Positions 8,027 through 15,971 of a DNA stretch of 26,465 bases are shown here, piece by piece. Under the pieces are notes generated by a model that saw nothing but the letters and a program-made list of their open reading frames with translations, was not told the origin of the DNA and made no database searches. Within the stretch, counting starts at the first letter, position 1; each line of letters opens with the position of its first letter. Source of the DNA: CAYFJO01 sp964343305 (GTDB lineage: Bacteria; Planctomycetota; Planctomycetia; Pirellulales; Pirellulaceae); contig CAYFJO010000120.1 of NCBI GenBank assembly GCA_964343305.1, forward strand, positions 1 to 26,465, in the 5' to 3' direction. The position numbers and the translations under genes were made by a program.

Positions 8027-9391
8027 GTGTCACAGGAATCGAACCCCTACGAATCGCCAAAAGACCCCAGCGCGGCAGGTGACGACTCGTTGCAAGACAA
8101 GCTTTCAGCGGGCCAGAACCAAATGGTTTGGACGATTTGGTTGACGTACGGCGCGTTCTATTTTTGCCGCACGAATATTTCGGCCGCGAATGCCGCCGAA
8201 CCTGGCTTGGCCCATCCCGCAAGTGCGGGCGGGTTGGACCTGACCAATGAACAAGTCGGCTGGATCCTCGCATCATTGAAACTGACCTATGCCTTAGGGC
8301 AATTGATCAACGGTCAACTCTCCGAACGCATTTCGCCGCGCGTGTTGCTGGCGATCGGGATGTTTGGATCGGCGGCGCTCAACGTGTTGTTCGGTTTCAG
8401 CACGGGCTTCTACTTTTTGTTGTTCATCTGGGCATGCAATGGCTATTGCCAGGCCCTCGGATGGACGCCCTGCGTCCGCGTGATTTCGAACTGGATTCCA
8501 GTCAGACATCGGGGCAACGCGATGGGAATCGTCGGCACGGGTTATCAAATCACACTTGGTTTGACCTTTTTGATTGCAGGCCAATCAGCCGAGTACTTTG
8601 GTTGGCGAGGCGCGATGTTTGTGCCGGCAGCGATGCTGACGGCTGTTGGCATTTTCATGCTGTTCTGCATCAAGGAATCTCCCCATGACGACCATGATGT
8701 CTCGGCCATGAAATCAACGGGCCAGCCGGAAAAGCGAGGGTCGTTTTTCGAGAACCTAGTGCTGACGCTCACCAACCCAGTGCTGTGGCTGTTAGGCGGA
8801 TCCCTCGGATTATTAAACGCCTGCCGATACGGTTTTTTGGATTGGGGATTGAAGCATTTGACCGAGGTGCAACATAGCGGCGTGGGCAAGGAAAGTTTGA
8901 AGTTTGTCGTGCTGGCCGGTGGAGCAGCGGTTGGATCGTACGTTGCCGGTTGGGCAACGGATCGTTTTTTTGGCAGTCGACGAGGTCCCGTGATCTGCAT
9001 GTTGTTATTCATGCTCGCGCTTCTGACGATCGCGTATGAGTACTTTGCCGCGATTAGCGTCACGGGAACTGTGATTGTGTTGTTCCTGATTGGGTTCTGC
9101 ATTTACGGCCCGCAAGTGTTGCTCGTCGGCACGGCACCTTCCGATCTGGCTCGTCGCGGCACGGCGGCAGCGGCCGCGGGATTTGTCAATTTCATGGGAT
9201 ATATCGGCGCGGCGACGGGCGACATCGTAACTGGTTATTATTCGCCCACGAGAGTCGAGGGCGAGCCCCCACCGTCGGCTGCCGAGTGGCGCACGGCAAT
9301 TTATCTTTGGGCCAGTTGGGCGATCATTGCCGCCGTGCTGGCCGCGCTGTTATGGAACGCAACCGCAAAGTCGCGTGATCCGGAAACGTAG
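8027..9391 (+). CDS. MFS transporter of the organophosphate:phosphate antiporter (OPA, GlpT/UhpT) family, 454 aa
   Basis: The segment FYFCRTNIS holds Arg48, equivalent to the first phosphate-binding arginine of GlpT. CRYGFLDWGLKHLTEVQH in TM7 holds Arg267, equivalent to the second. Both anion-binding residues are thus kept. The Lys following the first Arg in GlpT is Thr here, and the conserved GlpT His aligns with Tyr173, so the substrate probably differs from glycerol-3-phosphate. Twelve membrane segments fit the length. The start is a GTG behind AAGGA. A polar tail of about 32 residues with NPYESP precedes TM1. It is the first gene of an apparent operon with the nucleotidyltransferase (40 nt downstream) and the core-MetE protein, suggesting uptake of a phosphorylated organic compound. 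Confidence 0.88.
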   Translation: MSQESNPYESPKDPSAAGDDSLQDKLSAGQNQMVWTIWLTYGAFYFCRTNISAANAAEPGLAHPASAGGLDLTNEQVGWILASLKLTYALGQLINGQLSERISPRVLLAIGMFGSAALNVLFGFSTGFYFLLFIWACNGYCQALGWTPCVRVISNWIPVRHRGNAMGIVGTGYQITLGLTFLIAGQSAEYFGWRGAMFVPAAMLTAVGIFMLFCIKESPHDDHDVSAMKSTGQPEKRGSFFENLVLTLTNPVLWLLGGSLGLLNACRYGFLDWGLKHLTEVQHSGVGKESLKFVVLAGGAAVGSYVAGWATDRFFGSRRGPVICMLLFMLALLTIAYEYFAAISVTGTVIVLFLIGFCIYGPQVLLVGTAPSDLARRGTAAAAAGFVNFMGYIGAATGDIVTGYYSPTRVEGEPPPSAAEWRTAIYLWASWAIIAAVLAALLWNATAKSRDPET

Positions 9392-9431
9392 TTAAGAACA
9401 ATTCGTCTACGAGTATTAAAAAGCAAATAAC

Positions 9432-10199
9432 ATGCGAGCAATTGTGATTGGAGCCGGCCGAGGCAGCCGACTGATGCCGACGACGGCAGACGCGCCAAAA
9501 TGCTTCGCCGAAGTTGAAGGCCAGAGCATCCTCGACTGGTCGCTCGACGCTTTTCGCGCCAACGGGGTCGACAACATTTGTTTCATCGGCGGCTATCAAA
9601 TCGACAAAGTGTGCGAGCGGCATCCGGAATTTACGTTTCGACACAACGACGACTGGCCAAACAATAACATTTTGCTGTCGCTCTTCTATGCCGAAGATCT
9701 GATGGACGAGTCGTTCATCTGCTGTTATTCGGACATTTTATTTTCGCCCCACGCCATCACGTCCTTGCTCTCAAGCGACGAAGACATTTCGCTGGTCGTG
9801 GACACGGAGTGGCTGGCACGTTACGAATACCGCACGGAGCATCCATCGGGCGACGCCGAAAAAGTGACCGTTCAAAACGGTGCCGTGACCCGGGTCCACC
9901 GCGAGATCGAAGAAGCGGATGCCTACGGCGAGTACATCGGCGTGGCGAAATTCTCAGTGGCGGGTGCCGAGCGACTGAAAAGGCACTTTCATCGCTGCCG
10001 GGAGCAACATGCCGGCAAGCCGTTTCGCGAAGCCAAAGTTTTTGAAAAGGCGTACAAGATCCATCTGTTCCAGGAGATGATCGAAGCGGGCGAGCGGATG
10101 GTGCATGTCGACACGCCCGGCGGTTATATCGAAGTCGACACGCAGCAAGATTTCGAGTACGCCCGCGAACATTGGACCACCAAACATGTGGGGAAATGA
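9432..10199 (+). CDS. LicC-like nucleotidyltransferase (sugar-phosphate / phosphocholine cytidylyltransferase-like), 255 aa
   Basis: The N-terminus MRAIVIGAGRGSRLMP has the nucleotide-binding loop of NTP transferases, followed by APKCF (Lys23). The block WPNNNILLSLFYA and the metal-binding Asp101 in CYSDILF resemble the COG1213 group, which contains phosphocholine cytidylyltransferase LicC and phosphonate cytidylyltransferases. Later blocks include GEYIGVAKFS and a C-terminal GGYIEVDTQQDFEYA, the usual end of the fold. Such enzymes activate a phosphorylated alcohol, phosphonate or sugar as a CDP or UDP derivative. There is no kinase domain. The next gene starts within or next to its stop codon, so translation is coupled. 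The family is secure, the substrate is not. Confidence 0.85.
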   Translation: MRAIVIGAGRGSRLMPTTADAPKCFAEVEGQSILDWSLDAFRANGVDNICFIGGYQIDKVCERHPEFTFRHNDDWPNNNILLSLFYAEDLMDESFICCYSDILFSPHAITSLLSSDEDISLVVDTEWLARYEYRTEHPSGDAEKVTVQNGAVTRVHREIEEADAYGEYIGVAKFSVAGAERLKRHFHRCREQHAGKPFREAKVFEKAYKIHLFQEMIEAGERMVHVDTPGGYIEVDTQQDFEYAREHWTTKHVGK

Positions 10200-10201
10200 G
10201 A

Positions 10202-11278
10202 ATGAGCGACCAAGTGCTGTTTCCCACGTCGATCATCGGTTCGATGCCGCGACCGAGTTTTGTCAAAGAGTTGATCTCGGACGACCGTTCGTTCTCCGAA
10301 GAGCAGTATGAACACTGGATGGGCTCGGCGATTCATTACGTCGTAGCGATGCAAGAGGCGGCCGGATTGGACGTTGTGTCCGACGGCGAATGGTGGCGAA
10401 AGTCGTACATTGGTGTGATCGCGCAGCTCGCGCACGGTTTCGAGTTGAGCACCAACCTGGCAGACGGACGACCATGGACGATCGTCGTTGACAAGCTTTC
10501 ACCGAAACAGCCGGGCTTCATCGCCAAAGAAGTGTCGTTTTTGAAAAAGCTCACCGGCCGGAATATCAAAGCGACGTTGCCCGCCCCAGCGTTGCTCGGC
10601 GAACGAATGTGGGACGCGGACAAATCGTCAAAAGCCTATCCGTCGCGGGACGATTTTGTTCGCGACTGTGTGCCGATCTTGCGGCGCGAAGTCGAGTTGC
10701 TCCGCGACAAAGGCGTTTCGATCGTGCAAATCGACGATCCGCACCTGTGCCTCTTCGTCGACGGCCAAGTTCGGGCACAATACGACGATCCCGAACGTGC
10801 GTCCGACTTTGCCGTCGACATGGACAACGAAGTCGTCGCGGGCTTTGACAACGTGAAGCTTGCCGTCCACCTTTGCAAGCGCGCCGGTGCGCGGGCCCGC
10901 GGCGAATCGCAACACGAAGGTGGCTACGAACCGATTCTCAAGCAACTCGGCCGCCTAAATGTCGATCACATCACGATGGAATTCACCGCCCCCGGTTCCG
11001 GCGAGATGTCCGTTTTCAAGCAATTGCCAGAGCACGTCGAGGTTGGCCTGGGTTGCGTGAGTTGTCAGCCGGGACAAGTCGACTCGGCGGAAACGATTGT
11101 CGAACGAGTCGAACGGGCGCTCGAATACCTTTCGCCCGAACGAATCACGTTGAACCCTGATTGCGGCTTTGCTCCCGGATCCGGCGCGGTCGTCAGCATC
11201 GACGAAGTCTACACAAAACTGAAGAACGAAGTCGAAGCGGCTCGCAGGCTACGGGAAAAATATGGAGCAGACGCATAG
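10202..11278 (+). CDS. Core-MetE / methionine synthase II (cobalamin-independent) family protein, half length (358 aa)
   Basis: This protein has only the catalytic barrel of MetE, about half the normal 750 residues. All four zinc ligands are present: His223 and Cys225 in AVHLCKR, Glu260 in MEFTAPGSG and Cys321 in NPDCGFAPG. Other typical blocks are TSIIGSMPRP at the start, SDGEWWR and IVQIDDPHL. Two starts are possible: an ATG at 10196 overlapping the previous stop as ATGA, and the ATG at 10202, which has GGGG (10190-10193) at a better distance and is chosen here. Stand-alone barrels are known as core-MetE; some take methyl groups from methylcorrinoids or other donors rather than methyl-folate. 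Its coupling to a nucleotidyltransferase suggests a methyl or thiol transfer other than housekeeping methionine synthesis (inference). Confidence 0.87.
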   Translation: MSDQVLFPTSIIGSMPRPSFVKELISDDRSFSEEQYEHWMGSAIHYVVAMQEAAGLDVVSDGEWWRKSYIGVIAQLAHGFELSTNLADGRPWTIVVDKLSPKQPGFIAKEVSFLKKLTGRNIKATLPAPALLGERMWDADKSSKAYPSRDDFVRDCVPILRREVELLRDKGVSIVQIDDPHLCLFVDGQVRAQYDDPERASDFAVDMDNEVVAGFDNVKLAVHLCKRAGARARGESQHEGGYEPILKQLGRLNVDHITMEFTAPGSGEMSVFKQLPEHVEVGLGCVSCQPGQVDSAETIVERVERALEYLSPERITLNPDCGFAPGSGAVVSIDEVYTKLKNEVEAARRLREKYGADA

Positions 11279-11350
11279 ATTTGTAGTGTACGATGAAGCA
11301 ATTGCGACGGTAGTCGATCGGAAAGTTTCGGGCAATTCCTGAGAGCTGTC

Positions 11351-12244
11351 TTAACCGATCGGAGTGGGGCTTGCCAGTCCGACGCCGAACTGCGGAATCA
11401 CGATCGGCGGTGAATCGTCGATGGGCTGTTGTTCATCGACATCCGGTTCTTCGACGCCCTCGGTGCCGATGCCGGCATCAAGTGCCCAGAGATTGCTTTG
11501 GCAGCGGGCGTCGACTTTGCGTAACGTTTCGATGCCCGCGGCATATTTCGAAAACCGTCGCGGCAACAGATTTTGATCGGACACGATATCCCGAACCCAG
11601 CGCGGAAACGACTCGTTGAATTTCACTTCCATGACATAATGCCCGGCAGGGATGACTGGCAACCCGAAGCGACTGTTCACGGTGCCATGGCAATCTGGAT
11701 TGTACACATGAGCCATCTGGTCAAATGTGATTCGCAGCCGTCCATCGACCTGTCCCATCCAGGCTTCGCGTTGATAAGTGATTAGATTGGCCGCCTCGAA
11801 ATCCATCGCGGCCTCCAGAGTTTCGAGACAGGCGATCGTGGTCCATTGATGGAGATCTTCCTCGGCGACGAGACTGCGGATCTCGTGAAGCTGGCGAGCG
11901 TCTTCAAGGATGCATCGAGTGCCTTCGGCAGTCAGACGGACGCGCTCCTTGTACACCGAGTCTTTCAGGCGATGTTTCAGTTCCAGAAAGCAGGGGCGGT
12001 CGCTCAAGTCTTCGGCTCGCTCGACATCGCCGTAAAAACGCAGCCTGAGCTTTTTCCGAATCGCGACTCCGTCGACTTTCTCCCAGTAATAATCGAGGTT
12101 GCGCGAGTCGAAGTACACGCTCGACACACGGTAGCAAGCGTTGGTGCCATGCGGATCGGCCTTGAGTCCAAATCGTGCTGCTTCGAGAAAACGCACTTTC
12201 TGCTCGTGGCTGACACGGAATTTGATTTCGTATCGGCTGATCAT
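11351..12244 (-). CDS. VTC-domain polyphosphate polymerase family protein (297 aa)
   Basis: The basic tunnel residues of the VTC4 catalytic domain are in place: RYEIKF (4-9), VYFDS (43-47), KLRLR with flanking basics (64-69), LELKHR (87-92), KERVRL (99-104), Arg159, and the late MEVKF (205-209) and RFSKY (230-234). VTC domains make inorganic polyphosphate from ATP and belong to the triphosphate-tunnel fold. No membrane segment or SPX domain is present. After about residue 250 comes an acidic, proline-rich tail of some 45 residues with no clear domain. The start overlaps the CotH stop as ATGA, so it is the last gene of a translationally coupled operon DUF4956-CotH-VTC. The product would work at the inner face of the membrane. 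Confidence 0.9.
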   Translation of the reverse strand: MISRYEIKFRVSHEQKVRFLEAARFGLKADPHGTNACYRVSSVYFDSRNLDYYWEKVDGVAIRKKLRLRFYGDVERAEDLSDRPCFLELKHRLKDSVYKERVRLTAEGTRCILEDARQLHEIRSLVAEEDLHQWTTIACLETLEAAMDFEAANLITYQREAWMGQVDGRLRITFDQMAHVYNPDCHGTVNSRFGLPVIPAGHYVMEVKFNESFPRWVRDIVSDQNLLPRRFSKYAAGIETLRKVDARCQSNLWALDAGIGTEGVEEPDVDEQQPIDDSPPIVIPQFGVGLASPTPIG

Positions 12245-14901
12245 GGTGATTCCAATTCCTCGATGAGTTGCTGCCAGTGCGATTCGATGGTTGTGACCTC
12301 ATGAATTCGCTTTTGGCTGCCGTCAACTTTGGCCTCCGTTCGCAGTAGCCACACCTTTGTCTTGGCTTCCAGGTCCAGGGTTGCATCGCGACTGTCCCGC
12401 AGATGGCAGTCGATGAGCAACGACCAACCGCCACGTGGATACAACCACTTTTTGCGATACGAGTGATAGGCGCGCTGGTTTGCCACAAAGGTCGTATTCA
12501 TAGCGACCACGTTCGAAGCGTCTTTGACTTCCACGCCGATTGTGCAACGGTCAATATGACAATCGCGGACCAGCACCTGGCTGGCCTCGCCAACACTGAT
12601 GCCCTTGTCGCCGCTCCCTTCGAATGTGCAGTCCTGCACTCGCACGCGACATCCCATCATGTCTAATCCATCGTTTCCACTGTCTTTCCAATGACAATGT
12701 GTGACCGATCCCGTACACATATCCAGGTCGAGCGCGTCCGACCGAGCATTGGCAAAGTTGCACTGCTCAACATGAATCACGGATTCAGCCAAATTGACCG
12801 CGTCGTCGCCAATGTGGTTGGCGCCGAAACTGCAATGGCGAAGAACGACCGACGGGCAGTCGTAGACGTTGAACATGCCTTTGAATCGCAGGCCGAGGTC
12901 CGATCCCGTGGAACCGCCCGCAACGGTGACGTATTCGAATCGCGAGTTGGCAGACGCTTCGCCGCTCACACCGAGAGCGGCCCAAGGCGAGTCGCCAGCG
13001 GCTTCGATGCGGATGCCGTTGTCGGGAGTTCCTTGTGCAATGACTTTGCCGCGAGAGTAGATGCCGATGCCCGGCTTCAATCGAATTGTCGTACCAGGGC
13101 GGATGATCAATGTTTGTCGGCGGCCAACATAGAAATCCTCGGACAGAACAACTTCACCCGGTCCGAGGAGAACGTCGCCTTCGGAGTCGCGAGAAAATGA
13201 CGAGGCAGGAATGGTCCTTGTTGCCGATTTTTTGGAGGCGACCGTGACCGGAAAAACGCGTTCGCCAGTAATCGCATTGTGGAACAAAAGATCTTTGGGA
13301 CCTGCGGCAACTCGGTACACCATTGGGACGGCCTTGGCACAAGGGACTTCCTTTTCGACGTCGTGCGGCTTGAAGTTGGTCGTACGAAGCTCGTTCGAAA
13401 GTCCTGGGTAGAGTAACTTGACTTTCCCGCCGGGAGATCGAACACGGACGGCCACATTGCCAAATACGTGAACCAGTGCTTCATCCGGCCTGTCTGGATT
13501 CGTCTCGACAGCCACGCTTGCCTCGTCCAAATACCTTCGAAGGAATTCTTCTTTGGCGGTCGCCCACTGCTTGATGACGTTGACTTCGTCGTCAATGTCC
13601 CAGATGGACGATGGCACGCGGCCTCGGCCAACGGTCGCTTTTTTGCTGAGGTGCGCATCCGCTTTGAGGTCGGGCAAAACGCGGCTGAGCACTTCATCGA
13701 CGTGCTCGTGTAATGAGTTGGCGGAAGCGATTCCGTTAATCAATTCATGAATGATTTGATTTCGGCGATGGACCCAACGTGGATCACGAGTCATGCGGTC
13801 CAACACCGGATGGTTGACCGTGTCCACGGGCGTGAACGGTCGATCGGCAACTTCGTAGAGCGTTGGATCCCACGGCATGATTTCCAGCTTGCCTTGGTTC
13901 GAACAATAGAAGTACGTCTGGTTGTGCCGGGCATCGGTGTGGATGCAGCCGGTGACAATCATGACGGCCGACCACCGCGCGAGACGTTCTGTGTCGATCA
14001 ACTCAGCAAGTCGGGTGAGCGAATTCGCGGTTGGCGCAAGTCGCAGCGTCCGGAGGAATTCGTCAAATAACGCAACATCGGCTTCGTGGGCTTCGCCGAA
14101 AACCTTCCAGTGTTCGGTCGAGTCCCAGAGACTGAGGTGCTCGTACAAATCGTATTGGCCGACCAGGTCGCCCTTGAAAAACGTGCCAGGCATACGTCCG
14201 TTCGCCAACGCCAACGACTCTCCCGGCCGATAGCTTCGCAGGTAGACCCCGAAGAACTTGTTGTTGACGAAGAGCCGGACCTGTTCGTTCAGCGTGCTGA
14301 CGAGATCCAGTTTTCGTGCCAACACCTCAGGAATTTGGTTCCGAAAAGCCAGCACATCTTTGGGGCGCGACAGTTCGACATAGCGCCGACCGAGGGCAAT
14401 TTCGCTCTTCTTGACCTTGATTCTTAGCGATGGTTTTTCGGGCCAGTGGTGATAGTGCATCAACCCCCGGTAAGAGATTTTGGCCTTCTGCAACACGTTG
14501 CTTTCGTCACGGACGTAAGCGCGAAAGTACGGCCGATCGCCGCCGGGGTCATGGCCTAGATCCGGATCGCCGCTGACACTCGCCACGTGCATGTCTTGCA
14601 GCGTGTTCTTGGAAACGAAAAGTTGCAGCGTCGGCAGCTCGCTCTTCTCAGGCGGCGGCCGGATTGCCAGCAGGTTTTCGATCGACGTACGACTGAACTC
14701 GGCAAATAAAGCAGCACCCTCACTCGGGGACTCACGGCACAACGCCGCGAAATTCAAACTACGATTGACCGCCACGAAAAGGAAAAACACGATGACCAGC
14801 GGAGTCAGCACCATTGGCGCGAGAACGTACCAGCGGTGACGAACGAAGCTTCCGTAGCGATCCTTCCAGCAGAATCCGCGCCAGTTGAACGTTTTGAGCA
14901 T
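12241..14901 (-). CDS. Membrane-anchored CotH kinase family protein with C-terminal right-handed beta-helix (886 aa)
   Basis: A single transmembrane anchor lies at about residues 25-46 (WYVLAPMVLTPLVIVFFLFV). Residues of about 140-460 form the CotH kinase domain: SYRG (143-146), LRIKVKK (159-165), FVNNKFFGVYL (211-221) and the active-site block HTDARHNQTYFY followed by GKLEIMPWD (321-345). CotH proteins are atypical secreted protein kinases first known from spore coats. From about 600 to 840 repeated blocks such as VLRHCSF, IHVEQCNF, VTHCHW and VRVQDCTF define a PbH1 parallel beta-helix. The ATG at 14901 has GGAA 7 nt upstream and lies 13 nt after the DUF4956 stop; the longer frame starting at 14991 would add an implausible Arg/Thr-rich leader. 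The combination of anchor, kinase and beta-helix is unusual. Confidence 0.87.
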   Translation of the reverse strand: MLKTFNWRGFCWKDRYGSFVRHRWYVLAPMVLTPLVIVFFLFVAVNRSLNFAALCRESPSEGAALFAEFSRTSIENLLAIRPPPEKSELPTLQLFVSKNTLQDMHVASVSGDPDLGHDPGGDRPYFRAYVRDESNVLQKAKISYRGLMHYHHWPEKPSLRIKVKKSEIALGRRYVELSRPKDVLAFRNQIPEVLARKLDLVSTLNEQVRLFVNNKFFGVYLRSYRPGESLALANGRMPGTFFKGDLVGQYDLYEHLSLWDSTEHWKVFGEAHEADVALFDEFLRTLRLAPTANSLTRLAELIDTERLARWSAVMIVTGCIHTDARHNQTYFYCSNQGKLEIMPWDPTLYEVADRPFTPVDTVNHPVLDRMTRDPRWVHRRNQIIHELINGIASANSLHEHVDEVLSRVLPDLKADAHLSKKATVGRGRVPSSIWDIDDEVNVIKQWATAKEEFLRRYLDEASVAVETNPDRPDEALVHVFGNVAVRVRSPGGKVKLLYPGLSNELRTTNFKPHDVEKEVPCAKAVPMVYRVAAGPKDLLFHNAITGERVFPVTVASKKSATRTIPASSFSRDSEGDVLLGPGEVVLSEDFYVGRRQTLIIRPGTTIRLKPGIGIYSRGKVIAQGTPDNGIRIEAAGDSPWAALGVSGEASANSRFEYVTVAGGSTGSDLGLRFKGMFNVYDCPSVVLRHCSFGANHIGDDAVNLAESVIHVEQCNFANARSDALDLDMCTGSVTHCHWKDSGNDGLDMMGCRVRVQDCTFEGSGDKGISVGEASQVLVRDCHIDRCTIGVEVKDASNVVAMNTTFVANQRAYHSYRKKWLYPRGGWSLLIDCHLRDSRDATLDLEAKTKVWLLRTEAKVDGSQKRIHEVTTIESHWQQLIEELESP

Positions 14902-14914
14902 CAGTCTGTTCCGA

Positions 14915-15625
14915 TCAAACGTCGTCGGTGTGCATGCCGTAGTTGTAGCTGACCTTGCAGTTGTTATTCGCCTGCGAGATCGCCTCGACAACAGCCGCTG
15001 GGCTGGTGGCCAGCGACGGACGGACGGAGTAAAGCACCTCGGTAAACAACCCCTGTTTCACACTTTCAACCAGCACGATGCTGTAGGCATCGAATAGTTT
15101 TTCCAAAACGGGCGAAAGAACGACTTCCGGGTCCATTCCTGGCGGCAATTGAACTCGCAGGAGCCGTTCGGTGTTCTTGACGTTGCGACCAAAATCGGAC
15201 AGTGAAAGAGCCATCATCACCGCCGAGATAAAGCCAGTCGCCGCCATCGCCACGCCGGGAAATCGTGTGCCGTTGGCCATCGCAATCGCCATGGCAAAGA
15301 AAATGAATGCCACGTCGCGTGTCTCCTTGATCGCGTTACGAAAGCGAATGATGGAGAGGGCGCCGACCAGCGAAAATGCTCTGGCGATATTCGAGCCGAT
15401 CACCATCATGATGACCGTCGTCACCAGCGATGTGAGGATCAAGGACTGGACGTAGGACTGCGAGTAGCCGATTCCTTTGTGCGTCTGGCGATAAACCCAA
15501 GCGATGATGGTGCTGCACAACAGGGACATGCCGAGTGCAAAGACCGTTTCCCACAGTGTCAGTGCCGTTGTCTGGTCGGCACTTGTTTTGAAAAAGGCGA
15601 GGCCTTCCTTTAAGAATTGGTCCAT
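14915..15625 (-). CDS. DUF4956 membrane protein (236 aa), first gene of the VTC/CotH operon
   Basis: The signature GALSIIRFRNAIKETRDV (residues 88-105) is diagnostic for DUF4956. Four hydrophobic segments are seen at about 24-45, 58-80, 105-118 and 123-142, followed by a soluble C-terminal domain of about 90 residues (from ERLLRVQLPPG on) with an ACT-like strand/helix pattern. The family is uncharacterised but is repeatedly found beside VTC-domain and CotH proteins. The signature loop, rich in Arg and flanked by membrane segments, resembles the GA-SIVRFR region of MgtC-type transporters; this is only a similarity by eye. The next gene starts 13 nt after the stop. A 346-nt leader precedes it, probably holding the operon promoter. 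Confidence 0.88.
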   Translation of the reverse strand: MDQFLKEGLAFFKTSADQTTALTLWETVFALGMSLLCSTIIAWVYRQTHKGIGYSQSYVQSLILTSLVTTVIMMVIGSNIARAFSLVGALSIIRFRNAIKETRDVAFIFFAMAIAMANGTRFPGVAMAATGFISAVMMALSLSDFGRNVKNTERLLRVQLPPGMDPEVVLSPVLEKLFDAYSIVLVESVKQGLFTEVLYSVRPSLATSPAAVVEAISQANNNCKVSYNYGMHTDDV

Positions 15626-15971
15626 GATGAATGCCTGAAGTTCGAAGCTATGGAATGCGGACCAGACAACTCAAATCATCCGTCCGTCGTAATTGAACCG
15701 CTCTTCGAGAAAGATTACGTCAAAAACTCCGAACTAGATGACTCCGGCCCACCGAAAGAATTTCGTCGCGGGTGACGATCCACATGATAGCCGGCATAAT
15801 CACTATGAACCGATTTCACTCAACTTTGACGGCGACCGAGTATTGATCGATCTCAACCAATCATGTTCGATCAAAGCACGGTACTGGATGCCTTCGGTGA
15901 CCGCGACCAACTGCATCTGGCGTCGTTGGTATCAGCCTCGTGCGACAACGCGCGGTGTAGAACGAAGTTTT
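15626..15971. other. Intergenic region between purF and the DUF4956 operon
   Basis: This stretch of 346 nt holds no coding frame that I recognise on either strand. Open frames crossing it read as antisense purF or give low-complexity products. It should contain the end of the purF transcript and the promoter of the DUF4956-CotH-VTC operon (both minus strand). I see no strong hairpin with a T-tract. Confidence 0.5.

Noticed and set aside
8030..8050. tRNA T-loop-like string (complement of GGAATCGAACCCC)
   Set aside because: It lies in the first codons of the transporter (SQESNP), and no acceptor stem, anticodon arm or cloverleaf surrounds it.
10172..10201. Upstream ATG for the core-MetE gene
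   Set aside because: It would add ten residues read from the end of the nucleotidyltransferase gene and has no ribosome binding site; the ATG at 10202 starts the family motif at the right distance.
11279..11350. Possible terminator between the convergent core-MetE and VTC genes
   Set aside because: CGATCGG and CCGATCG can pair only across a loop of some 30 nt, and no T-tract follows.
14902..14991. Longer start for the CotH gene
   Set aside because: The extra 30 residues are Arg/Thr-rich, overlap the DUF4956 gene in another frame and precede a good start at 14901 with a ribosome binding site.
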